A stretch of 64,000 nucleotides of DNA from Cellvibrio sp. KY-YJ-3 (GTDB lineage: Bacteria; Pseudomonadota; Gammaproteobacteria; Pseudomonadales; Cellvibrionaceae): NCBI RefSeq assembly GCF_008806955.1, contig NZ_CP031727.1:2370001-2434000 (forward strand), in the 5' to 3' direction. Of this stretch, positions 43,776 through 51,318 are shown piece by piece; the stretch's first letter is position 1; each line of letters starts with the position of its first letter. The translations under genes were made by a program, and so were the position numbers. Under the pieces are notes generated by a model. It had not been told where the DNA came from. It ran no database searches and was given only the letters and a program-made list of their open reading frames with translations.

Positions 43776-46748
43776 TTACATTTTATAGGTTAGGCCAATG
43801 GCAAATTCTCTGCCTGAATAGTCATATTGGGACATACGACCTTCGCCTGAGTTATATACCAATACTTCTTTGGTCAGGTTGCGGCCATCGATATAAAATT
43901 TTAGTTTTTCGGTCAGGTTGTAATTAAATTTTGCATCCAAATAACCGCCATCATCGACGTACAGTGGGTTGCCTGAGCGATCAGATGCCCGCCATAAATA
44001 TTCGCCCCGGAAGTTGTAGGCAAGACGTACACCCCATACATCGGTTTCGTAAAACGCACTGATGTTGTAGCTGTCTTGTGATTGTTGAGGGAAGGGCAAT
44101 TCCTCGCCCGTAATGCCATCAAATAAACCTACATCTTCGGCTTTCATGTAAGTGTAGTTAACGCTGCCACCTAAACCATCGAAGGGGGCAGGCAACATGG
44201 TGAACATAGTACTTGCCTGAAGTTCAACGCCTTTGGTGGTTGCACCGGTATTGTTATATCGTTGACGCACATCCCACACGCGGCCATCGTTAAAAAAATC
44301 CACGTTATACTGGGTGTCCGGATCAAAAATCCAGTTATCCATTTTTTTGGTAAAGAAGGCAGCAGATACAATCGAATCTTCATTCGGATACCAGGTTAAC
44401 GCGAGATCCAATTGATTCGCGACATAAGGATTTAATGCCGGATTTCCTGCCGTACAGGTATTGGGTAGATCATCAATTTGAGCTTGGGTGTAGTCGTTAA
44501 TCACGCAGGTTGCGTTTACGTTAATGTCTGCAATGCGCGGATGTGCCATGACTTTTGCGGCACCAAAAAATAATTCCAATTCATCCGGAATTAAACCAAG
44601 TGTCAGGTTCAAACTTGGCAAAGTTTCTGTGTAGCCTTCCTTAATCGTTTTGCGACCGTTGAAGGCATCCGGGTGATCGATAGCTTCAATAGGGGCTGCA
44701 TAAGCGCCGGTAACAGGGTTAACGACAGGGTTGCCGTTGGCATCCAACTGATCCACCATCACACGGATAGTGACATCACCATTGGCTGTGGTTTTAGTAT
44801 CCACTACACGCACACCAAAGTTACCTTTTAATGGCATGCTACCAATGGCCATTTCAAAGTTGGCTTGGCCATAAAACGCATTGGTCGCTACGTCCACATC
44901 AAAATTTCCGCGATTAATATTCAAGTCGTTGCGGGTAGTATTGTCTGCACTGATGGCTCTCAACTCTTCCAGAATTGCCTTGGAATCGAGTGCTTGCCAG
45001 GTACTGGGGGCATAAGTGTTGAGGCTGAAATTTTTAAAGAAATCGGGCGTGCTTTTTGTACGGCCTTCAATCAGCGCAACTTGATCGGCCATAGTCCACT
45101 CTTGGCCGTTATAGTTAGCACCAACGTTGCGAACTATGTTGTAGGCATAATTTGCATTGGTAAATTCCTGGGTGTTGTATTGGTAACCGGTTTGGAATTT
45201 GGTGAAGAACCCGCTATCTGGCGAATAGGCAAAATCCAGTTTTGCCATGTCTTCCTGGGTTTCATCTTCCATAGGGCGATAGTTATAAGATCCCCCACCA
45301 GAATAACTGGCAGGATTATTCATATCGAACTTATTGGAGGTATCGGTTAAATCACTGGCATTGCGGATATAGGCATTGCTTAAATCGATGTTTGGTAAAC
45401 CCTCACGGTTTAATGTCACTTCCATATCGACAATCCCACCAGCCCATACGGTGGTGCCGCGCGAATCAATATCTTGTTCAGACGTTGAGCGTGCAATAAC
45501 GCCAGAAGCCTGAAATTTATCCTGACTATATTCAAAACCGGTTTCAAGCATACTGGTTTCTTGATACCAATCGATATCCAGTACACGGTTGCTGACGGTC
45601 GCATCACGTGTTTTAAAACCAACAACATTTTTGCGATCATCAACAACAACTGACTCAGGTTTTAAGCGCGCTGCAGAGTTGGTTTCAAACTGCATATTAA
45701 TATCGTAGGCCGACTTATCCCGCTCGTTATAGGTGTAACCTACATAAGCCGAGAGGCTATCGGTGAAGGCGTATTGCACCATGGTGTTTGCGCTTAAACG
45801 ATCTTCCTTGCGTGCCCAGATTCCATAACGCGGTAAGTAGGGTACAAATTCTTGCCACTGTGCCAAACACACATTGCGATCAGCGACAACAGAAATGCTG
45901 GAGCAACCGGATTGTTCGGTTATGTTTTCGTATTTGGGGTTAACCGATGTTTTTGCTGCATCGCCATCGTAGTCAGCAAAGCGCGCCCACTCCGTATTGC
46001 GAATACCGTGCAGTACTGTGTCTTTGTTGGCAGCGGTAACGTTTACCAAGACACCGAGTTTTTCATTAAATTTGTATACACCAATTAAATTGGTTTTAGG
46101 CATGGCATCGCCAATCAAATCGTTGTATTGCACTTCGCCATTGGCCGAAAAAAAGTTATTTTCAAATTCATTCGGCTTACGGGTGTTTACTTGAATCGTG
46201 CCGCCAATACCACCTTCAGTTAAACGCGCTTCGGAACCTTTAATAACGTCCAACGATTTAACTAATTCAGAAGCCATATCGCGGAAGTCCACGCCGCGGC
46301 TGCCGCCCATACCCATAGCGCCAACGCTGTTTAATTCCACGCGCAGTAAATCCGGGTCTACACCACGCACACTTACCGATGAGCCTTCGCCGTTGTCGCG
46401 GCCAATTTGTACACCGGGAATGCGTTGCAATGCTTCAGCGATATTTTTATCGGGGAAGGCGCCAATATCTTCGGCTACCAATGAGTCAGTCATGGTCACT
46501 GCCGCTTTTTTGCGGTCCAGTGCACTGCGTTGGCTGAAACGAATGCCGGATACCTCTACTTCTTCAATATCTTTATCTGCGGTAGTGGTTACTGTCGCGG
46601 ATTGCTGCGCAAAAGCGCCGGGGCTAAGCACGGCCAAACCGGCACTGGCAACCAACATGGATGCAATACCGCTGGCGAGGAGCTTGCGCGAAAAGGGGAT
46701 GTTGGTGTTTTCTACTCGTGTTGACTTGATTTGACTGAAGGTAGTCAT
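43776..46748 (-). CDS. TonB-dependent receptor for pectic oligosaccharides
   Basis: A 990-residue outer-membrane transporter. Signal peptide ends near SPGAFAQ (about residue 48). A TonB-box-like IEEVEVSGIR follows, then the plug (DIGAFPDKNIAEALQRIPGV; SSVSVRGVDPDLLRVELNSV) and a 22-strand barrel ending in aromatic residue-rich strands (REFAIGLTYKM). The start at 46748 is chosen because GAGAGGG lies four bases upstream and the signal peptide begins there; an ATG at 46811 falls inside the regulatory array. It heads a minus-strand unit with PL11 and the exported GH105. The substrate, probably RG-I fragments, is inferred from neighbours. Confidence 0.93.
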   Translation of the reverse strand: MTTFSQIKSTRVENTNIPFSRKLLASGIASMLVASAGLAVLSPGAFAQQSATVTTTADKDIEEVEVSGIRFSQRSALDRKKAAVTMTDSLVAEDIGAFPDKNIAEALQRIPGVQIGRDNGEGSSVSVRGVDPDLLRVELNSVGAMGMGGSRGVDFRDMASELVKSLDVIKGSEARLTEGGIGGTIQVNTRKPNEFENNFFSANGEVQYNDLIGDAMPKTNLIGVYKFNEKLGVLVNVTAANKDTVLHGIRNTEWARFADYDGDAAKTSVNPKYENITEQSGCSSISVVADRNVCLAQWQEFVPYLPRYGIWARKEDRLSANTMVQYAFTDSLSAYVGYTYNERDKSAYDINMQFETNSAARLKPESVVVDDRKNVVGFKTRDATVSNRVLDIDWYQETSMLETGFEYSQDKFQASGVIARSTSEQDIDSRGTTVWAGGIVDMEVTLNREGLPNIDLSNAYIRNASDLTDTSNKFDMNNPASYSGGGSYNYRPMEDETQEDMAKLDFAYSPDSGFFTKFQTGYQYNTQEFTNANYAYNIVRNVGANYNGQEWTMADQVALIEGRTKSTPDFFKNFSLNTYAPSTWQALDSKAILEELRAISADNTTRNDLNINRGNFDVDVATNAFYGQANFEMAIGSMPLKGNFGVRVVDTKTTANGDVTIRVMVDQLDANGNPVVNPVTGAYAAPIEAIDHPDAFNGRKTIKEGYTETLPSLNLTLGLIPDELELFFGAAKVMAHPRIADINVNATCVINDYTQAQIDDLPNTCTAGNPALNPYVANQLDLALTWYPNEDSIVSAAFFTKKMDNWIFDPDTQYNVDFFNDGRVWDVRQRYNNTGATTKGVELQASTMFTMLPAPFDGLGGSVNYTYMKAEDVGLFDGITGEELPFPQQSQDSYNISAFYETDVWGVRLAYNFRGEYLWRASDRSGNPLYVDDGGYLDAKFNYNLTEKLKFYIDGRNLTKEVLVYNSGEGRMSQYDYSGREFAIGLTYKM

Positions 46749-46805
46749 TTTTCCCTCTCTATTATTGTGTTTAACGATTATTTTGAACGAACCACCGAAT
46801 ACTAT

Positions 46806-46872
46806 TATCATATTAATTCATGGTCAATCATAAACAATCATTTTATCGGTCATTGGTAATCATTTGTGGTCA
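46806..46872. promoter_or_regulatory. Phased pentamer array B (seven units)
   Basis: TATCA 46806, ATTCA 46816, AATCA 46826, AATCA 46836, GGTCA 46848, AATCA 46858 and GGTCA 46868 (first bases given): periods 10, 10, 10, 12, 10, 10. It ends 58 bases before the receptor start. The far end, read along the receptor strand, has TGACCACAAATGATT, 14 of 15 bases identical to the start of array E. Confidence 0.8.
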
Positions 46873-46980
46873 TAGGTAACACTGGCTGTAACCAACGGAA
46901 AATTGCGTTCAAAAATGGCGCATTAATCATTAAAAAAGGAATGCCTTAAAACCTGAGGGAGGAGCGAGAGTGCTGACGTT

Positions 46981-47108
46981 GGAAAAAACAACACAAAAAA
47001 GAAGAGGTACTAAAAAGAAAATAAGAAGAGAGAGATGAAAGAGAGAAATAAAAATAAAAAAGCAATAAAAATAAAAGAGTAGTGAAAGAGAAAATAAACA
47101 TTAACAAG
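46981..47108. other. A/G-rich low-complexity tract in a 407-base gap
   Basis: From about 46981 to 47108 the plus strand is almost entirely A and G with few pyrimidines, for example GAAGAGAGAGATGAAAGAGA. It lies between the phased array before the TonB receptor gene and the terminator of the PL22-like gene. No coding sense is apparent on either strand. The rest of the gap (46749-47155) holds array B and the terminator listed separately. Confidence 0.6.
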
Positions 47109-47115
47109 AAAAATA

Positions 47116-47140
47116 CTGGTTTGAACTTTTGCCAAACCAG
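47116..47140 (-). terminator. Terminator of the PL22-like gene
   Basis: Stem CTGGTTTG / CAAACCAG with a nine-base loop; on the minus strand it is followed by TATTTTTCTTG. It lies 16 bases past the stop codon. Confidence 0.8.
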
Positions 47141-47155
47141 CAGTACAACAAATAC

Positions 47156-48517
47156 TTAAAGTTCTACGGCGTAGGCGTGGATTGGGCCGTGCATATTAGA
47201 GCGGAAGACTAAATATTTTCCATCCGGCGAGAACTGCAAGTTGGGTTCTACACGGTAGTCGTGTTTATGCATGTCCACGAGCTTGGTTGTTTTTAATTTA
47301 CCGGGGCGAATTAATTGCGCTGCATTGGGCGCACTGACGGCTATGTCTTGAATAATTTCCGGTTCAAACAAATAAATATATTTGCCGTCCTCGGCGCGTG
47401 CGACCATTTCGTGGTCGCCGCCATCACCGGCTAGCAATTTTCCATCGCGCGATATTTGGTAATGCACTGACCACTCGTTGCGTTCAAGGTGATACCAATG
47501 GCGCTGTTGGGTTTCCAGATTGTAAGTGGCTAACCAAAAAACTTCGCCGCGCGGGGTTTGCAGATCGTAATACACCGTTTTGCCATCAAACGAAAAAAAT
47601 TCATGGCCTGCAATTTCCATATTCATGCTGCGCTGGTGAATTTTTTGTTTATTTTTGCCATTGATATCAATCGTCCAGATCCTATCCACCATATGCCAGG
47701 GGCCTTCGTGGCAATACATAATTTTGCGCGGGTCGGCAGGGGAGAACTGCACATGGTTTAGCCAATCGCGTGAACTGGTAACCACTTTGCGTTTACCGGT
47801 TTTAATATCGATGGTAAAAATTTCCATGGGAATATTTTTAGCCAGGCGCTCAGCCATACGCAGTTCTTTAGCTTCAGCGAAGTTCAGTGGTTTGCCGTCT
47901 GGCCCTAAGGCGTTATAGCCACCGTCGGTATTGGCGACTTTAGGGCCGGGTTGCAATTCTACAAATTCAGTGGCGTAGGCGCCTGCCATTAAAGTGTCAT
48001 CGGCATTGATGGAGGTGATAAAACCCTGGGGAAAAATACCAATAAACGTTTGTTTTCCGCTGGGAATATCAATCGCATAGTATTCGACATTATCAAATAG
48101 ATTGGCGTTGTCTTTACCTTTGAATTCAGCGGTATATTTGCGCGCATAACAAATAGGTTTGGCGTAGGACACCATAATCACTTCATACTGGCCTTCGGCT
48201 AACAGCGAATGGCTATGGGTTGAAAAATCATACAGGCCTATACCCTCAGGGGTATTCATAACCATGTAGCGGCTGTCGTGAGTAAACGCATTGTCGTGAA
48301 AGTAAAGGGATTTTGAATTATCAATTTGCGACAGGCGGATAATCTTTTTCTTGCTTATCGGATCAATCCATTCGGTGGGAATAACTCCGTGGGTGTTAGC
48401 GGCAATAGGTACGCTAGTAGATTGTGAGGAAGGTAAATCTGCAGCCATTGAATGTTTATTCAGCATCAACAGCGCGCTGCCAATAGCGGAGGAAATTAAT
48501 AAGTCTCTTCGTTTCAT
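47156..48517 (-). CDS. PL22-like oligogalacturonate lyase with an export signal
   Basis: A 453-residue seven-bladed propeller lyase that splits short galacturonate oligomers into unsaturated monomers. The propeller carries the histidines expected to hold the metal (HVQFSPADP, YCHEGPWHM, AGHEFFSFDG, VHYQIS). The N-terminus MKRRDLLISSAIGSALLML is an export signal with an RR pair, possibly Tat. Classical PL22 enzymes are cytoplasmic, so this location is unusual. The ATG at 48517 has AGGA nine bases upstream, while the earlier ATG at 48553 has no site. It is the last gene of the minus-strand series TonB receptor, GH28, RhaT, PL22. Confidence 0.85.
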   Translation of the reverse strand: MKRRDLLISSAIGSALLMLNKHSMAADLPSSQSTSVPIAANTHGVIPTEWIDPISKKKIIRLSQIDNSKSLYFHDNAFTHDSRYMVMNTPEGIGLYDFSTHSHSLLAEGQYEVIMVSYAKPICYARKYTAEFKGKDNANLFDNVEYYAIDIPSGKQTFIGIFPQGFITSINADDTLMAGAYATEFVELQPGPKVANTDGGYNALGPDGKPLNFAEAKELRMAERLAKNIPMEIFTIDIKTGKRKVVTSSRDWLNHVQFSPADPRKIMYCHEGPWHMVDRIWTIDINGKNKQKIHQRSMNMEIAGHEFFSFDGKTVYYDLQTPRGEVFWLATYNLETQQRHWYHLERNEWSVHYQISRDGKLLAGDGGDHEMVARAEDGKYIYLFEPEIIQDIAVSAPNAAQLIRPGKLKTTKLVDMHKHDYRVEPNLQFSPDGKYLVFRSNMHGPIHAYAVEL

Positions 48518-48541
48518 AGGTTTTATCCTAACGATTTTTAT

Positions 48542-48570
48542 GGATACCCGCATTCGCAGGTATGATGAAA
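48542..48570. repeat. REP-like palindromic repeat, copy 3
   Basis: GGATACCCGCATTCGCAGGT then ATGATGAAA; imperfect version of the palindrome (one mismatch between the arms) in the gap between rhaT and the PL22-like gene. Confidence 0.8.
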
Positions 48571-48626
48571 CTCACAAATGTTAAAGCTGGCAAATGACGA
48601 ACCTGTAGAAGGTAAGTGCTCGCCGA

Positions 48627-49691
48627 TTACACCAAAGAATTGCCGTAGCCGATCACAATAGTGGAACTCACTAAACAACTGAGGCCAAGGAATACATAAT
48701 TCAGGGTTTTACGGCTGGAACCTTTCCATTCTTTTAGTGCAAACCCCCAGAGTGACGAAAAGATAATGACAGAAGCCATATGCAGCGTCCAGGAGGAAAA
48801 ACCATACTCGCCCATTTGGCTTTCACCCATGACATAAAAGAAAAATTGGAAATACCAGAGCACGCCTGCCAATGCGCACCAGAGTAAATTAATACCGCTG
48901 GTAGCGGGGCGCTCATTCGCTGAACGCATTTTGGGTTGGAGGATTTCCGCAGCGGTTTTATTTTTTACAATTAAATAACCACACCACAGAAAATTAGTCG
49001 TGGCACCGCCAATCAATACAATACAAATAACCGGTAAACCTTTGAATAGCGGATTAGTTCCTGCGGCGGCTGATAATGCTGCCAGCGGTTCACCAGCGGA
49101 AATGCCGAAGGCAAAACAAGAGGACATGAGCCCGCAAAATAACGCGACTAATAAACCTTTTTTTAAATCGAATTCAGCGATATTTTTCTGCCGCTCTTCG
49201 GGTGGGCTTTCTTTTTCTTTGCAGATTCCACCTGCACCTACAATCGCAATACCTAGCAAACACATTGCCAGCCCGACCAACACAATTTTTCCGTGGGTGG
49301 TGGGTAACACCTCCGTAAAAAATACGCCTTTGAGCATAGGTGGAATAATGGTGCCAAAAAATGCACATAGCCCGAGTGCAACTGCCATACCTAGCGACAA
49401 GCCCAGGTAGCGCATAGTCAAACCAAAAGTTAAGCCACCCAGCCCCCAGAGCAGACCGTACACAATACATTGAATCAGTGTGTTGCTATCGACAGCGGCA
49501 ATCACGCCAAATAAATCCTCAGTGCGGAAATAGGCAAAAATCCAGGGGGCGAAAATCCACGAGAAAAATCCGCCCATTAACCAATAGATTTCCCAAGACC
49601 AACCGCGCACTTTGCGAAAGGGAACATAAAAGCTGGCAGACGCTAATCCGCCCAGCCAATGGAATAAAACCCCGAGTAATGGATTTGACAT
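48627..49691 (-). CDS. rhaT: L-rhamnose/proton symporter
   Basis: A 354-residue inner-membrane protein with ten hydrophobic helices and the RhaT family pattern: LFHWLGGLASASFYVPFRKV at the N-terminus, LLWGLGGLTFGLTMRYLGLS, and the helix VALGLCAFFGTIIPP. It imports L-rhamnose set free from RG-I. The ATG at 49691 lies directly after the GH28 stop, so it is probably translated by coupling. Presence of RhaT next to a GH28 and a TonB receptor shows that free rhamnose is a main product of the locus. Confidence 0.93.
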   Translation of the reverse strand: MSNPLLGVLFHWLGGLASASFYVPFRKVRGWSWEIYWLMGGFFSWIFAPWIFAYFRTEDLFGVIAAVDSNTLIQCIVYGLLWGLGGLTFGLTMRYLGLSLGMAVALGLCAFFGTIIPPMLKGVFFTEVLPTTHGKIVLVGLAMCLLGIAIVGAGGICKEKESPPEERQKNIAEFDLKKGLLVALFCGLMSSCFAFGISAGEPLAALSAAAGTNPLFKGLPVICIVLIGGATTNFLWCGYLIVKNKTAAEILQPKMRSANERPATSGINLLWCALAGVLWYFQFFFYVMGESQMGEYGFSSWTLHMASVIIFSSLWGFALKEWKGSSRKTLNYVFLGLSCLVSSTIVIGYGNSLV

Positions 49692-49693
49692 AA

Positions 49694-51145
49694 TTATTGC
49701 GCCGCTGATCTTAGGTAAGTGATTTCGCCTTTGGTGTTGGCGACATCATCAAAAATAACGGCATCGGGGTCAGTCGTTTCAATGGTTACATTATCAAAAC
49801 TAAATCCGCGCCCATGAGTGATTGCACCGGAGGCTGCGGCGGTAATGTGCATATTGCTGAAGTGAACATTTTGCAGCGGCGCTTCTGCATAACCCTGCAT
49901 CAAAAATGCGGCGTTGGCATCGGCTTTTATGTTGCTGATATGAATGTCCCGCAGTTTCGGCATGCCCTTTTCTTTGGGTACCGGGGTCGCAAGAATTTTC
50001 CAATGTTCCGGCACATTTTTAATGCCGGGTGGAATGACCGGGTAGGAATAAACGGGCAGCCAATTTAAATCCACGCGCACCGCGGCTTCGGCATTTTGTA
50101 CTTTCATATCGCGGATACGAATGTCAGATACAGTGCCACCGCGTACATGGGCAGATTTAAAAAATATGCCGCTGTACACCGGGCCTTGCACATCCAGATT
50201 GTAAACATCGATATTGCGAATACTGCCGGAGGTCTCGCTGCCAAAAGTAACACCGGCTTCGGCGTGGCGAATAATGGAATCGCGGATTACCACGTGTTCG
50301 GTGGGGCGGTTCACGCGCAATCCGTCGGCATCGCGCCCGGCTTTTAAACAGAGTGCATCGTCGTTGACATCAATGTCGGCTTTTTCTACCAGTACATGGT
50401 GCGATGAATCTATATCGATACCATCGGTGGAGGGGCCTTTGCCATCGGAGTTGTTGCGAATAACTACGTTGGATACTTTTACATCGTTGGAATAGACAAT
50501 TTGTAGCGTCCAAAAACCGGCGCGGTGCATCTGTAAACCGCCACCCAATTCAATGCGTTTTGAATTATAGACTTGAATTAAACGCGGGCGCTCAGCGTCG
50601 TAATCGGCCGCCCAGCGCAAGCCCTTACCTTCATACACATTACGTTTATCCCAAAAGGTTTGCCAAAACACCATGCCATTACCGTCGATGGTGCCTTCAC
50701 CATAAATGTGTACATCAGCTTGTTCGTATACATTCAATAGCGCAGAAGGCCATACAATATCGATCCCGGCGATGCGGGTTTTTTGACGCGGATAGGATTC
50801 AATATTCTGTTTGCCGGTAAGCGTTACGCCTTTATCCAAACGCAGCGCCATGTTGGATTTTAAGAATAGCGACCCGGTAAGGTAAGTACCCGGTTGTAAT
50901 ACCAACGTCGCCTTTTTTGCGGCGGTCGCATCAATTGCTTTTTGTAATGCGATGGTATCGTCGGTTGTTCCATCACCTTTTGCACCGAAGTCGCTGGCGT
51001 TAATTTCAAGGGCATTAATATTTTTTGGTACGGCGACTGTTAATTCGGTGCGCTCTAACACTGTGGGATTGGGTTCGGCCTGCGCGGGAAGTGTTATGAG
51101 GCTTGCGAGTAAAACGATATAAGCAGGAAGGGTTAAACATTTCAT
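49694..51145 (-). CDS. Exported GH28 pectinase (polygalacturonase / rhamnogalacturonan hydrolase type)
   Basis: A 483-residue right-handed beta-helix hydrolase. Signal peptide LPAYIVLLASLITLPAQA; then the pectate-lyase-3-like start INASDFGAKGDGTTDDTIAL. GH28 catalytic aspartates are visible in STDGIDIDSS and NVNDDALCLKAG. In place of the classical GHG motif it has TFGSETSG, a form found in exo-acting or rhamnogalacturonan-directed members. The true substrate, galacturonate or unsaturated RG-I ends, cannot be fixed. The ATG at 51145 is chosen for its GGAG site and for the signal peptide. rhaT follows with a two-base gap. Confidence 0.9.
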   Translation of the reverse strand: MKCLTLPAYIVLLASLITLPAQAEPNPTVLERTELTVAVPKNINALEINASDFGAKGDGTTDDTIALQKAIDATAAKKATLVLQPGTYLTGSLFLKSNMALRLDKGVTLTGKQNIESYPRQKTRIAGIDIVWPSALLNVYEQADVHIYGEGTIDGNGMVFWQTFWDKRNVYEGKGLRWAADYDAERPRLIQVYNSKRIELGGGLQMHRAGFWTLQIVYSNDVKVSNVVIRNNSDGKGPSTDGIDIDSSHHVLVEKADIDVNDDALCLKAGRDADGLRVNRPTEHVVIRDSIIRHAEAGVTFGSETSGSIRNIDVYNLDVQGPVYSGIFFKSAHVRGGTVSDIRIRDMKVQNAEAAVRVDLNWLPVYSYPVIPPGIKNVPEHWKILATPVPKEKGMPKLRDIHISNIKADANAAFLMQGYAEAPLQNVHFSNMHITAAASGAITHGRGFSFDNVTIETTDPDAVIFDDVANTKGEITYLRSAAQ

Positions 51146-51169
51146 TGCACCATCTCCATTTATTTTTAT

Positions 51170-51200
51170 GGATACCACGCATTTGCGGGTATGACGAAAG
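51170..51200. repeat. REP-like palindromic repeat, copy 4
   Basis: GGATACCACGCATTTGCGGG then TATGACGAAAG; a mutated copy with one inserted base in the left arm, placed between the second TonB receptor gene and the GH28 gene. Confidence 0.8.
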
Positions 51201-51267
51201 CGTATTTTCAGAGTTCCGTGGGAAATAAAAATCAACCAATAAAAATAGGTAATAGAAATTAGAGAAT

Positions 51268-51297
51268 AAAAAAGGCTGCCGGAAAATTCCGGCAGCC
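51268..51297 (-). terminator. Terminator after the second TonB receptor gene
   Basis: Perfect 11-bp stem GGCTGCCGGAA / TTCCGGCAGCC with a two-base loop; a six-T run follows on the minus strand. GH28-rhaT-PL22 lie beyond it, so they need readthrough or their own promoter. Confidence 0.9.
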
Positions 51298-51318
51298 AAC
51301 AGGCCTTGCTATGGTTTG

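Noticed and set aside
46749-46811. Upstream ATG of the first TonB receptor gene
   Set aside because: It would add 21 residues ahead of the signal peptide and falls within the regulatory array, while a strong ribosome site serves the ATG at 46748.
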